Source of the DNA: Panonychus citri
Taxonomy: Eukaryota; Arthropoda; Arachnida; Trombidiformes; Tetranychidae
Length of the DNA: 64,000 bases
NCBI RefSeq assembly: GCF_014898815.1
Contig: NW_026515511.1
Coordinates: forward strand, 172,834-236,833
Direction: 5' to 3'
The position numbers were made by a program, and so were the translations under genes. Under the pieces are notes generated by a model, which saw nothing but the letters and a program-made list of their open reading frames with translations, made no database searches and was not told where the DNA came from. This document shows positions 1-10,954 of the stretch, one piece after another; position 1 is the first letter of the stretch, and the number at the start of each line of letters is the position of its first letter.

Positions 1-1360
1 CATCAAAATAACAAATTGTTGATGTTTAATTTGATTCGGATGAAAAACATCAAAGTGAGATTAATCAATTTCCATTATCTTTTTTTTCCCAAGTATCACG
101 TAATTAATTCAAGGATTAACGACAATTAACTTGCAAATTGGAAACTCTTCCTTATTGTTTCTAATACTCTTTCAATAATAATAAACTAATTGTAATATTT
201 CAATTGTCTATTGTATTGAATAGATCAGCTAATCTTAATTATCCAACTTCCGCCCTTATCTTGTTACTAATCAACTCATGTCAATAACAATTAAATAATT
301 ACCATATTTCTTTATTATTATTATTATATAAGACTTGTATACTATGGTAATTAACTAATCATCTACCTAGAAATCATTGTTTTCAAATGCTCAGAACGGG
401 TTATTAATAGTTATTGACTTAACTAAATTAATTTCAATTTCAAATGATGAAAATATCACAATGATCAAGGTTTAAGCAAATCTAAGCAAAGGAGTTAACC
501 CGTATCAATATGAATTAATTGTCAATTGATTGTTAATCAATTCACACCTAATGGGAAAAGCAGCTAAATTCAATTTAACTGTTAATTTAACTAAATCAAT
601 TTATAACCGTTTTGATTGATATCATCTCGCTATTAGATTTGATTTGACAGATTCATTAACAAGTTGATTCTGTCAATAAATTTTTCACCATTATGATTAA
701 GTTTACCTAAGATAATGATCAGTTAATTGTAAACAACAATTACAATTAAACTTTCTCATTCCTTGGTAACATTGACAATTAGGTTAACAATAAAAGACAA
801 ATTTATGATATAATTATTTATTAGTTTAAATTGCGTTTACATATGAGATTTTTAAATTTTCAGTATTCGATAAATAATTAAAATTGATGATAATCTAATT
901 TTTGATTACATTGACTTTGATTAAAGTTGATTGATGTCCCTGAAAATATTAAATTATTACCAATTGAACTTATATTAGCAGGGAAACAATTAACTCATGT
1001 AAATAAGCGGGTAATCGTAATAATGTTTGATAATATTAATTGTTAAGGAATAAGTTAATTGTAATTACTTAATGGGAAACAAACAACAAAAAAAACTCCG
1101 TGACAAAGCAACTTTGATTGTGAATAGAAAAGTTAATTGAGAAGGTAATTAGCATTTCAATCAACTAGGCTGAGCTTAACTATTCACCATGATGATGATC
1201 ATCATAAACTTAATTAACATTAAAGGGAGTTGATTAATTGATTATAAATATGATGGATAAGCAATAGTCACCATGTTAGTTAATGGTTAGTTGTTGACGA
1301 TTCACAATTAACCTTAAGTGATACTTGACTGTTTAAATTGTGCGAAATTGTAACTTTAAC
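1..1360. other. AT-rich 5' flank of the chitinase gene
   Basis: No open frame of useful length and no homology are visible. The stretch is dominated by short TTAATTG/CAATTAA-like words that recur in intergenic DNA across the whole window. The last part, from about 1280, reappears almost unchanged before the second chitinase copy (about 3920-3994), so it belongs to the duplicated unit and probably holds the chitinase promoter. No convincing TATA box could be placed. Confidence 0.6.
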
Positions 1361-3061
1361 ATGTTACCCTTTTCGAGTTTAATTGTTACTTTCACTCTTT
1401 TATTTGGAACAATTAACTGTCAGAATTGTCCATCAAGTGAGGGATATTTTCAAGATCCTTCGAACTGTTCAAAATTTTTCTACTGTTCGAGCGGAAAAAT
1501 TGTTCACAAATACGAATGCGGTTCTAATTCCGTTTTTAATCCTGACCTGAAAATCTGCGATTGGAAAGAAAACACCAAATGTGAATCTGATTCATCTCCA
1601 TCATCGACCACAACAACAGCGACTAAACCTTTGGTCGGAGAAAACGAAATTCCCGATAATTCAATTGAGACTTCAAGTTCTAACCCGCCGACTTCATCAT
1701 CTACCTTTGCCCCGACAACCTCGTCAACCTCACCCTCGACTTCAGCCCCAACTTCCACTTCCACTTCAACTTCAACCACAACTCAAACTTCAAATGTAAT
1801 TGATGTTGAAACTGAGAATCCATATGAATGGCATCCACCCATTGGACCCACAACGACCGCCGAACCTGATCCAATGGAAGGTTTTAATGACGATTATAAG
1901 ATCGTCTGTTATTTCACCAATTGGGCTTGGTACAGACCTCAAGGAGCAAAATTCATCCCCGAAGACACTAATTCAAAGTATTGTACTCATATCAATTATG
2001 GATTCGCTGTTCTTGATTCCTCTTCATTGACTATTAAAATTCACGATTCATGGGCTGATGTTGATAATCGTTTCTTGAAACGTGTCGCTGGTTTAAGGAA
2101 AAATAATCCACGATTGAAGGTTTTACTTTCATTGGGAGGTTGGAATGATTCAGCCGGTGATAAGTACTCGAGGTTGGTGAACAATCCATCGGCTCGACGA
2201 AACTTCATTAACCATTCGATCCAATTTTTGGCCAAATTTGGTTTCGATGGGTTAGATCTCGACTGGGAGTACCCAAAGTGCTGGCAAACTACTTGTAAAG
2301 ATGGACCAGAATCTGACAAGGCCAATTTCGCTCTTTTCGTTCATGAATTGAGACAAGCATACGAATCAAAAGGATGGCTATTGACCGCTGCAGTCTCACC
2401 TTCTAAACAGGTCATTGATGCTGGTTACGATGTTCCCGCTTTAGCTAAAGACTTTGACTTCATAAACGTCATGGCCTATGATATGCACGGACAATGGGAC
2501 AAGTTTGCCGCTCATCATGCACCTTTATACCCAAGACAAGAGTCTTCATCATTCGACCCCAACGATGGTATTTTCAACATTAACTATACTGTTAATTACT
2601 GGATCGATCAAGGAATGCCCAAGAAAAAGGTCATTCTTGGTGTTCCTTTCTATGGTCGCTCTTTCGCCCTCGAAGGTCAAGCTGGTTCACATTCATTGAA
2701 AGGCTATGGTGCTGCTGCTCTTCAAGGAGGTGAACCGGGTACATTTACCCGAGAAAAGGGTTACCTCGCTTTCTATGAAATCTGCGACTACCAAAAGAAT
2801 CAAGGTTGGACTAAGGCTCGAGATCCGACAACCGGACTGCCTTTCGCTTTCAAGGGTAACCAATGGGTCGGTTATGATGACACCGAACAGATGAGAAAGA
2901 AAAGTGAATTCATCAAGAGCCTCGACATCGGAGGTGCGATGGTCTGGGCTCTCGATCTCGACGATTTCATGGGCCGATGTTGTTCCACGAAATGGCCTTT
3001 GCTCAAGACTTTGAATGCGGGATTAAGAGGAGTTAAATCTTTCGAAGCGATTGATTGTTAA
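1361..3061 (+). CDS. Secreted GH18 chitinase with N-terminal chitin-binding domain
   Basis: Hydrolyses beta-1,4 links in chitin, probably extracellularly during cuticle or peritrophic-matrix turnover. The 566-residue single-exon protein starts at the first ATG of the frame (the frame also runs 7 codons upstream to a GTG, not a likely start) and opens with a signal peptide ending near TINC. Residues about 21-75 form a peritrophin-A (CBM14) domain with its six-cysteine pattern, followed by a Ser/Thr-rich linker to about 170, likely O-glycosylated, then a GH18 barrel. The barrel holds the family signatures LLSLGGW, the catalytic DGLDLDWEYP (acid Glu about residue 303), NVMAYDMHG and a late GGAMVWALDLDDF. 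Length and domain order fit arthropod chitinases. It is the only complete copy of a local array; the next copy lies 0.9 kb downstream on the same strand. Confidence 0.93.
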   Translation: MLPFSSLIVTFTLLFGTINCQNCPSSEGYFQDPSNCSKFFYCSSGKIVHKYECGSNSVFNPDLKICDWKENTKCESDSSPSSTTTTATKPLVGENEIPDNSIETSSSNPPTSSSTFAPTTSSTSPSTSAPTSTSTSTSTTTQTSNVIDVETENPYEWHPPIGPTTTAEPDPMEGFNDDYKIVCYFTNWAWYRPQGAKFIPEDTNSKYCTHINYGFAVLDSSSLTIKIHDSWADVDNRFLKRVAGLRKNNPRLKVLLSLGGWNDSAGDKYSRLVNNPSARRNFINHSIQFLAKFGFDGLDLDWEYPKCWQTTCKDGPESDKANFALFVHELRQAYESKGWLLTAAVSPSKQVIDAGYDVPALAKDFDFINVMAYDMHGQWDKFAAHHAPLYPRQESSSFDPNDGIFNINYTVNYWIDQGMPKKKVILGVPFYGRSFALEGQAGSHSLKGYGAAALQGGEPGTFTREKGYLAFYEICDYQKNQGWTKARDPTTGLPFAFKGNQWVGYDDTEQMRKKSEFIKSLDIGGAMVWALDLDDFMGRCCSTKWPLLKTLNAGLRGVKSFEAIDC

Positions 3062-3409
3062 TCTGATTGATAAATGATCGAAAATCTTGGGAGTGATTTC
3101 ACAAAAATCGTCTTTGTTTTAATTATAAAAATGATTACATTTCTTATACGTTTGTTAAGAGGGGATATATAGAGATTTATACAGTACAATGATTATCATA
3201 ATTATTATATAAAATATACATTAAATTGTTTTTTCAAGATACACAATTTCCATTCTGATTTCATCATATTTTTCTCGGTGCTTTTTCGAGTATAATACAA
3301 TAATTATTATATAAATATCATCAAGAGTATTGTTGAAACACTACTTTTGAACACATATTGTGATTTAAAGTCGATCAAGTCAAAAGGAGTTAAAAAAATT
3401 TCCGTAATT
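3062..3409. repeat. Chitinase 3' flank, duplicated again at about 5637-5964
   Basis: After the stop codon this AT-rich flank matches the flank after the second chitinase almost base for base until a shared TTTCCGTAATTT, where the two diverge: here into a kinase fragment, downstream into the true 3' end of the kinase gene. This marks the right boundary of the duplication unit. It contains no coding frame and presumably carries 3' UTR and polyadenylation signals. Confidence 0.75.
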
Positions 3410-3721
3410 TTCAAGAGCAGATTGTAGAGCATTAATCTCGGTTTCCATACGAAATCTTCACCAAGTTTGGTTTTGTCCATACACTTTTTGACCAGTCAAA
3501 AGATGAGTAGCTAACCGAACTTTACTGAAACCACCTTGAAGAATCAGGAGACAGAGAAAAGAAACACAATTCAATTGGTAAGAGAATAAACAAAATTAGT
3601 CAACAACTAATCCGACAAACAATTACTCTAATTAAGAATCAGAAAGAAACTCACCTTCACCAAGTTTCTCCTTATGGAGATAATATCCCGCTTCTGCTTT
3701 TCTACAATTATGATCAAACAT
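3410..3721 (-). pseudogene. 5' fragment of the MELK-like kinase gene
   Basis: This is a duplicated piece of exon 1, intron 1 and exon 2 of the kinase at 6040-8361. On the minus strand an ATG at 3721 leads in frame into the first kinase strand (GYYLHKEKLGEG) and a GTGAG donor, so exon 1 is open here. Exon 2 carries internal deletions of 4 and 11 bases relative to the full gene and the rest of the kinase is absent, so no kinase can be made. It sits between two chitinase copies, showing that the ancestral duplication included the start of the neighbouring convergent gene. Confidence 0.85.
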
Positions 3722-3994
3722 TGTCAATTTCAATTTCTATTTGTTTTTTATGTTTAACGAACGTGATTAATTCAAAGGTTTCCATTTAATAAAATGGAAA
3801 GCAGTTTGATAATTTAAATTGTTTTTCTTTTTTTCCCTCTTCACCTGGCTTGATATAAACAATTCAGGGCAATTAGATAAAAAAGGAAACGGAATTTTCA
3901 AACTAAATTGTCTAATCATGTTAGTTGTTGACGATTCACAATTAACCTTAAGTGATACTTGACTGTTTAAATTGTGCGAAATTATAACTTTAAC
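3722..3994. other. Spacer between kinase fragment and second chitinase
   Basis: AT-rich with a TTTTTCTTTTTTTCCCTCTT pyrimidine run. The first part does not match the sequence upstream of the intact kinase; from about 3918 it matches the immediate upstream sequence of the first chitinase, so the second copy kept its proximal promoter and leader. Confidence 0.55.
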
Positions 3995-5467
3995 ATGTTA
4001 CCCTTTTCGAGTTTAATTGTTACTTTCACTCTTCTCTTTGGGACAATTAACTGTCAGAATTGTCCATCAAGTGAGGGATATTTTCAAGATCCTTCGAACT
4101 GTTCAACATCGACCACAACAACAGCGACTAAACCTTTGGTCGGAGAAAATGAAATTCCCGATAATTCAATTGAGACTTCAAGTTCTAACCCGCCGACTTC
4201 TTCATCCACCTTTGCTCCAACAACCTCGTCAACCTCACCCTCGACTTCAGCCCCAACTTCCACTTCCACTTCAACCACAACTCAAACGTCAAATGTAATT
4301 GATGTTGAAACTGAGAATCCATATGAATGGCATCCACCCATTGGACCCACAACGACCGCCGAACCTGATCGAATGGAAGGTTTTAATGACGATTATAAGA
4401 TCGTCTGTTATGTCGCCGAACAGGCTTGGTACAGACCTCAGGGAGCAAAATTCATCCCCGAAGACACTATTTCAAAGTATTGTACTCATATCAATTATGG
4501 ATTCGCTGTTCTTGATTCCTCTTCATTGACTATTAAAATTCACGATTCATGGGCTGATGTTGATAATCGTTTCTTGAAACGTGTCGCTGGTTTAAGGAAA
4601 AATAATCCACGATTGAAGGTTTTACTTTCATTGGGAGGTTGGGATGATTCAGCCGGTGATAAGTACTCAAGGCTGGTGCACAGTCCATCGGCTCGACGAA
4701 ACTTCATTAACCATTCGATGCAATTTTTGGCCAAATTTGGTTTCGATGGATTAGATCTCGACTGGGAGTACCCAAAGTGCTGGCAAACTATTTGTAAAGA
4801 TGGACCAGAATCTGACAAGGCCAATTTCGCTCTTTTCGTTCGAGAATTGAGACAAGCATTCGAACCAAAAGAACTGATATTGAGCGTTGCTGTCTCACCT
4901 TCTAAACAGGTCATTGATGCTGGTTACGATGTTCCCGCTATATCTACAGCCGTTGACTTCATCAATGTCATGACCTATGATATGCACGGACCATGGCTCG
5001 AAAAGTTTAATAATCACCATGCACCTTTATACCCAAGACAAAAGTCTTCATCATTCGACCCCAACGATGATATTTTCAACATTAACTATACTGTTAATTA
5101 CTGGATCGATCAAGGAATGCCCAAGAAAAAGGTCATTCTTGGTGTTCCTTTCTATGAGATCTGCGACCACCAAAAGAATCAAGGTTGGACTGAGGCTCGA
5201 GACCCGACAACCGGACTGCCTTTCGCTTTCAAGGGTAACCAACGGGTCGGTTATGATGACACCGAACAGATGGGAAAGATAAGTGAATTCGTCAAGAGCC
5301 TCGATATCGGAGGTGCGATGGTCTGGGCTCTCGACGATTTCATGGGTCGATATTGTTCCACAAAATGGCCTTTGCTCAAGACTTTGAATGCGGGATTAAG
5401 AATTGAATCTGATTTATCTATATCACCGATCACAAAATTAGCAACTAAACTTTTGGTCGGAAAATGA
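3995..5467 (+). CDS. Truncated chitinase paralogue lacking the chitin-binding domain
   Basis: A tandem copy of the chitinase at 1361 with a continuous frame of 490 residues. The signal peptide is kept, but an internal deletion removes nearly all of the peritrophin-A domain, joining PSNCS directly to the Ser/Thr linker. The barrel keeps the catalytic DGLDLDWEYP (Glu about residue 258), but a second in-frame deletion of about 45 residues removes the block from the conserved GVPFYGRSF strand to the EICDY segment, and the first strand reads CYVAEQA instead of CYFTNWA. The C-terminus runs into a foreign tail made from a third copy. Loss of a barrel strand makes an active enzyme unlikely; a pseudogene still in frame or a chitinase-like lectin are both possible. 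Confidence 0.65.
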   Translation: MLPFSSLIVTFTLLFGTINCQNCPSSEGYFQDPSNCSTSTTTTATKPLVGENEIPDNSIETSSSNPPTSSSTFAPTTSSTSPSTSAPTSTSTSTTTQTSNVIDVETENPYEWHPPIGPTTTAEPDRMEGFNDDYKIVCYVAEQAWYRPQGAKFIPEDTISKYCTHINYGFAVLDSSSLTIKIHDSWADVDNRFLKRVAGLRKNNPRLKVLLSLGGWDDSAGDKYSRLVHSPSARRNFINHSMQFLAKFGFDGLDLDWEYPKCWQTICKDGPESDKANFALFVRELRQAFEPKELILSVAVSPSKQVIDAGYDVPAISTAVDFINVMTYDMHGPWLEKFNNHHAPLYPRQKSSSFDPNDDIFNINYTVNYWIDQGMPKKKVILGVPFYEICDHQKNQGWTEARDPTTGLPFAFKGNQRVGYDDTEQMGKISEFVKSLDIGGAMVWALDDFMGRYCSTKWPLLKTLNAGLRIESDLSISPITKLATKLLVGK

Positions 5468-5637
5468 AATTCCGATAATTCAATCGAGACTTCAAACGGG
5501 TCATTGATGCTGGTTACGATATTCTCGATTCAGTTAAAACAGTTGACTTCATCAATTTCATGACCTATGATAAGGACGGACCATGGGAAAAGTGTACCGG
5601 TCATCATGCACCTTCAATTGATTGTTAATCTGATTGA
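5404..5637 (+). pseudogene. Remnant of a third chitinase copy
   Basis: Directly after the point where copy two stops matching copy one, the sequence resembles three separated chitinase pieces joined together: the Ser/Thr linker start (TKLATKLLVGK-like, then EIPDNSIETS in another frame), the HVIDAGYD/FINFMTYD barrel region, and the last few codons before the shared stop and 3' flank. The pieces are in order but large parts are missing and the frame is broken. It suggests that the array once had three units and has shrunk by internal deletion. Confidence 0.7.
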
Positions 5638-6039
5638 TAAATGATCGACAATCTTGGGAGTGATTTCACAAAATCGTTTGTGTTTTAATTATAAAATGAT
5701 TACATTTCTTATACGTTTGTTAAGAGGATATATAGAGATTTATACAATGATTATCATAATTATTATATAAAATATACATTAAATTGTTTTTCAAGATACA
5801 CAATTTCCATTCTGATTTCATCATATTTTTCTCGGTGCTTTTTCGAGTATAATACAATAATTATTATATAAATATCATCAAGAGTATTGTTGAAACACTA
5901 CTTTTGAACACATATTGTGATTTAAAGTCGATCAAGTCAAAAGGAGTTAAAAAAATTTCCGTAATTTTTACGTCTTCATTATGGTGCAAGTGCCAGCGTC
6001 AAATTCAAATTAATTGTTGACTTTAAAAAGAGGAAACAA
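5638..6039. other. Convergent 3' flanks of chitinase array and kinase
   Basis: The first part, to about 5964, is the second copy of the chitinase 3' flank; the rest is the short 3' UTR region of the convergent kinase gene. No coding frame is seen. Confidence 0.6.
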
Positions 6040-8361
6040 TTAACACTGGTAAATTTCGTTACTAATCCTCAGGATTTCTTCACAGATTCTTTTATAATGC
6101 CAAGCATCTCCCTTCAGTCTTTTTCGTTGGATGGCACATTTATCACCGAATACACAGATTTCCAAGTTAAATGAGCACATAGAATGATACTTGTTATTCA
6201 AGGCACAACTCAAAACGAATCTAAAAATAAGGAGAGAAAAAATTAGATTTTACCGAAAAAAACGAAGAGTTGATGCGACGATTTATTCACTTACCCTTTA
6301 CGTTTACAGTCGATTCCTTTTTGAATGAGAGCTTGCATGAGTTTCTCAATACAAATTTGAGGGTCAGAGAATTTGGTCATCGTTATGTTTCGAGTTGTGG
6401 TCGGAGCAGAAGATGTTATGTTTCTTGGGTGTTTTCTACTTGGAGTGGCTGATTCAATGATTTTCTTCAACAAACTCTTCTTGGGCGTTTGTAAGGGTGG
6501 AGGTCGTTTTGGTGGTGTGGAATAGTTTTCTATTGAAAATTAAGAAATTGTTTAAACGATCATTAGTTATAAGGATTAATTTAACTTGAGTGAAATGGTT
6601 GTTGATAATTTACCTGAATCAGCAGCTTGATTATCCTCACTACCAGGAACAATATCACCGAAAAGCTTTCGTTTTCGTGATGAATTAGGTGTATTAGCGA
6701 CAACGGCTAAGGGAGATGAACCTCTTTCTCCAGATTTAAGGTAGATTGGTATCTTGGAGTTCGGAGTGTTTGGACCAGAACCAGAAGTGTTGAGACTTTG
6801 AGGTGTATTCTGATTTTCTGACCCTTTAGGTTTGAAAGTTGAAAGTTTAGGCGTCTTGAAAGCTTGAACTTCGTCAATTTTGGCTCTAATTATGACTTTA
6901 GGAGTTCTACGAGTTGGAGTATTAACAGAAACTGGAGTAGTAACAGTCTTTGGTGTTGTTCGAGGAGGAGTAGCGACAGCTAAATTTCTGGGAATATTTG
7001 CAAGAGGACTCTGAATAGAACAAGTAAAAAGACATAGATTACATTTTAGATTCTAATTAGAATAAAATTTCATGTAAAGAGAAAAATAATGTTTACCTTA
7101 AGTCCATGTCGCTTTTTCTCTTTGAGCAACCAATAGGTTGCTGTTTGATAGCCAAATTTACGAATAATATTTGATCTCAATTCTGTGTAACTCAGAGTAG
7201 GAAAATATTTGTGAACTTGCCATAAAACCTCTTCGTCGAAAACATTTTTTTGGACTTCAACACTTTGGTTGGGCAAATAAGCCTTGATCCAAGGATTTTC
7301 GAGAAGCTCTAACAGTGACCCGCTTTTAGGATCAACTTGGATCATTGATTGGATGAGACTTTTGGCCTCGGGTGATAACCAACTAGGCATACTAAACTTG
7401 CCAGCCTGAATCTTTTTGTAAAGATTTCCCATGTTATCATCATCAAAAGGAAGTTGTCCAACAAGAAGAGCATAAAGTATAACTCCAGCACTCCAAACAT
7501 CAACTGCAGGTCCAGAATAAATATTACCTGATATGAGTTCAGGAGCTGCATAAGCTGGACTACCACAACATGTTCGTAGGTTTTGTAAATTTTGTGGATT
7601 ATCCTGAATAACAATGATAGTTCATAGTTAGAAAAAAATTGATCCTACAAAAAATGGATAACTTACTTTGGACTGAGCAGCTAATCCAAAATCAATTAGT
7701 TTGATTTTATGATTTTTGTCGAAAAGTATATTTTCTGGTTTGAGATCACGATGAGCAAAGCCGTTGGAATGAAGATAAGCTAAACAATGGACAAGACAGC
7801 CCATAATTTCCTGAGATTCTTTTTCACTTAATCGATTTTTAGAAACAATATAATCAAAAAGTTCACCGCCGCTACAATACTGAAAATAAACGAAAATAAA
7901 TGGCGGTTAAATACTCAAATTATCGAAAAGCAAGATAAATGGCTGATTCAACTCACCTCTAAAACAAGATAAATCATTTGTTCTGTTTCAATGACTTGTA
8001 ACAGTTTAGCAATATGCTGATGATCAAGAGTTTTAAGAGCATTAATCTCGGTTTTCACACGAAATAAATCTTCACCAAGTTTAGTTTTGTCCATACACTT
8101 AACAGCCACTTTTTGACCAGTCAAAAGATGAGTAGCTAACCGAACTTTACTGAAACCACCTTGAAGAATCAGGAGACAAAGAAAAGAAACACAATTCAAT
8201 TGGTAAGAGAATAAACAGAAATTAGTCAACAACTAACCAGGCAAAAAAATTACTCTAATTAAGAATCAATTTTAAAATGAAAAGAAACTCACCTTCACCA
8301 AGTTTCTCCCTATGGAGATAATATCCGCTTCAATGTCATACTCTTCTCGTTGATAATTCAT
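6040..8361 (-). CDS. MELK: MELK-like Ser/Thr kinase (AMPK family, KA1 domain)
   Basis: Seven exons read on the minus strand: 8361-8293, 8159-7957, 7879-7667, 7603-7097, 7010-6614, 6529-6295, 6220-6040; about 601 residues. Kinase landmarks in order: glycine loop GEGGFSKV, AVKCMDK lysine, HRDLKPEN, DFG, the MELK-type activation loop TCCGSPAYAAPE, then a UBA-like segment, a Thr-Pro-rich linker with many TP sites, and a C-terminal KA1 domain ending with RKRLKGDAWHYKR, which is diagnostic of MELK/AMPK relatives. MELK acts in cell proliferation and is regulated by autophosphorylation and KA1 contacts. All internal splice phases agree, but exon 1 is one base short: the ATG at 8361 is out of frame with GYYLHREK and the correct frame has a stop immediately upstream. 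One extra G at about 8325 would fix this, as in the duplicate at 3687. Confidence 0.9.
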
Positions 8362-9344
8362 ATTGGTTATGTGGTGAAATTGAAACAATTAAGAAACACA
8401 CATAAAACTGGGACAATGTTAAAATTTAATCGTCAATAACTTGGGGTAAACAATTAATAGAAACAAGATTAAAATTAACTATTAGTCCGTTTAAATGATC
8501 AACTTTCAAACTGCTCAGGAAATGGAAGTTGAAATTTGAAGTAATCAGTTGAATTGAGTTTCTCTTTGATCTGATTGGTCGAAGAGCAAACGTGCGCATG
8601 CGCAGGTCGAATTTAAATTATTTAAAAAGACAAATGTTTTCATCCGGTTAACTGTTTTTCATCGTTGATTAAACAGAAACGTTTGTTAATTAACTTTAAT
8701 TGATCAGCTAATTGATGAGCAAATGTTTTCTACCTTTTAATGACCAGGAAGCTAAATCAAGCAGCTCATCAGTTTATCATTTCCTTGTTCCCCTTTTTAT
8801 GTGAGGTAAAACTTTGACGCGATTAATTGAAAAAAAAAATTTTTCTTCTTCACTTTTAATTTTTATTCAAACAAACAAACAAATTCAACAATTTAAAGGT
8901 AAATAGCTAATTAATTAATCGATTTGTGTTTCAATCAATCAAGATGAGAGAGAAAATAAAATTTACATTATCGTATCTCTAAAATCGTGACAAGGAAAAA
9001 AAACTCAATTCTTTCATGTTTTCCTTTATACTTTTGTATGAAAAAAAGAACAATAATTGTGAGAATTAAAATTGGCGCTCATCAAGTTGAAACTTCGAAT
9101 GTGCTTTAGTTTAGTTGATCCATCGATCGACAGATGGTGTTGGTGTTGGTCTTTAGTCTAAATGATTGATTGTTTTGTCTTATCAGCTGTTGAATTTATG
9201 GTCATTGATTTTTGGACGTTTATCTTTTGTCTTTATTGTCACCTCTTTATCTTTCCAATTTCAAGATTTATTTTTATTTCATCGATTTTTATAGTTAATT
9301 ATTGTTCTTTCTGCTTTTTCCTCTTTCACCTTTAAGTGCAATCA
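8362..9344. other. Divergent intergenic region between MELK-like and CDK2AP1-like genes
   Basis: About 1 kb between two divergently transcribed genes, so both promoters should lie here. It is AT-rich with a GTGCGCATGCGCAGG motif near 8590-8606, an alternating purine-pyrimidine GCGCATGCGC core like the NRF-1 site found in many animal housekeeping promoters, close to the kinase start. No coding frame is seen. Confidence 0.55.
8592..8605. promoter_or_regulatory. NRF-1-like GCGCATGCGC motif
   Basis: The palindromic core TGCGCATGCGCA lies about 235 bases upstream of the kinase start codon and is strikingly GC-rich for this AT-rich DNA. It matches the known binding consensus of NRF-1/EWG-type factors. 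Function is inferred from the motif alone. Confidence 0.45.
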
Positions 9345-9773
9345 ATGGATCAATTTAATTTAAACTTTAATGTAAATCCTTCCAATAGTAATTCTAATAA
9401 TAATAATAATCCTCCAATTCATCCTAATTTTGTACCAAGCGAAATGAATCAAGTACTTGCTGCTCAATATCAACAAAATTTTCTAACTGGTGGTCCACCA
9501 ACTCTTGTTGTTAGTCAGAGTAATATTCCTTTATATCCTGGTTATCAAACAATTGGTACAAACAATCATAATATTAATGGAAATGGTGGTAATCAAACCT
9601 CAAAATACAATCAATTACTTGCTGTGATAGAAGAAATGTCCAGAGATGTTCGACCAATTTATTCTGGTTCAAAGACTTCAACTGATCGTTTTAAACGTGG
9701 TATGATTCATGCGAAAGTTTTAATCAGAGAATGTATTCTCGAATTGGAAAGAAATCACAATAATAGAGGATAA
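9345..9773 (+). CDS. CDK2AP1: CDK2-associated protein 1 / DOC-1 homologue
   Basis: A 142-residue protein. The first 90 residues are low-complexity (Asn runs, Gln, Pro), but the last 55 closely follow the DOC-1 domain: SKYNQLLAVIEEMSRDVRP, then YSGSKTSTDRFKRGMIHAK and an RECILELERN end. In animals this small protein binds CDK2 and is a subunit of the NuRD chromatin-remodelling complex, so it should be nuclear. The domain forms a helical hairpin dimer. The start is the ATG at 9345; three more codons are open upstream to a GTG but that is not a normal start. No intron is visible. It lies downstream of, and divergent to, the kinase gene. Confidence 0.9.
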   Translation: MDQFNLNFNVNPSNSNSNNNNNPPIHPNFVPSEMNQVLAAQYQQNFLTGGPPTLVVSQSNIPLYPGYQTIGTNNHNINGNGGNQTSKYNQLLAVIEEMSRDVRPIYSGSKTSTDRFKRGMIHAKVLIRECILELERNHNNRG

Positions 9774-10954
9774 TTGATACTTGTATATAAACTATTACTA
9801 TATTTAGTAATGGATGTTAACCCCTCCTTCATGGACAATCCATCCAGACAAACTGATTCATTTAATTCGTACAATGATTAAATTATCACCGCCCGCCTAC
9901 CATTTTTTATCCTCAATCATGAAACAAAATTCGTGCAATCACATAGAAAGAGAAATACAAGTAACTCCATCTTTTTATTTAGTCGAAAATCGATTCATTT
10001 TCTCTTTTAATTTGACCAAATATATCTCTTTCCTCCTTCCCTTTTTACAATTTAATCTATTTTGAATAAAAAAAAAGTGAAATATTAACAATCAATTTTC
10101 AATTCAATTGATTTATTAATTATCTTATTGACGTTTCCAAACAAGATAACAAATGGATCACACATTTGAAAAGAACTTATCGGCAAACCGATAGATGGCA
10201 CCACTAAATTTCTTTCTTTTCTCTGTCTACATTTTGTTTCTCTTTCTTTCTCTGTGTCGGTTAACCTCCATAGTTACTGTTGGTAAGAAAACAAATGCAG
10301 ACTCTCCCTCTTGGTCTCTCTCTCCCTCTCTCTCTCTCATGTTCAGTTAAATTGTTAGTTGATCGTTTTAATTGTTGTTTAATTGCAACTAAATTGTGTC
10401 TCTCTTTTTCTCTCTTTCAGTCCCCCTGTTTTTCTGTTAATTAGCAACTTTGATTGATTGTCTTTTATTTCTGTTCGTCTTTATCCCTGTTAAATCGCCA
10501 TCTTCATCTCATCATCAGGTAGTTTTGATCGGTTATTTCCAAAGAACAAACTATTTTGTTGGCCTTTTACTTTTCACAAGTGATAACACGCCCAAGTCAT
10601 TTTCTTCACATTTTTACTCATTTTTTTCTTTTCTTTTCTACCCTGTTTATTAACTGTTCTCACTAATCATCATCATCATCATCTCGTATTCATCATTTGT
10701 GTTTCATTTGTTCTCTTTCTTTTCCTCTTTGCCTTTATTGAGGATCAATTTTGTCATCGTAACTGTTAATTGTTACTCACTGTTATTTTCTGGTTCTCTC
10801 TGGATTTTTCTCCTATTTCCGCTTTTTATTTTGTTCGTCTTTAAATCAGATATTCCTTCACTTGTTGGTGTATCTCATCAGTGAATATCTCGTTATTATT
10901 TTGATTTTTTTTGTTACTTCTATTTTACTTCAATTAATATAAACGCTAATCATC
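9774..10954. other. 3' flank of CDK2AP1-like gene and CT-rich leader of next gene
   Basis: An AATAAA at about 10063 is a good polyadenylation signal for the upstream gene. From 10200 to 10950 the plus strand is strongly pyrimidine-rich (CTCTCTCT runs at 10315-10340, TTCTTTTC tracts, an ATC repeat at 10663-10683), which suggests the 5' UTR and promoter of the Glu/Pro-rich gene. Open frames here are low-complexity Phe/Ser/Leu strings and are not supported as genes. Confidence 0.5.

Noticed and set aside
1504..1779. Minus-strand Val/Glu-rich frame opposite the chitinase linker
   Set aside because: Shadow of the Ser/Thr-rich coding linker; the same shadow recurs in the duplicate copy.
9814..10065. 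83-residue frame after the CDK2AP1-like gene
   Set aside because: Lies in the 3' UTR before the AATAAA signal, with no recognisable features.
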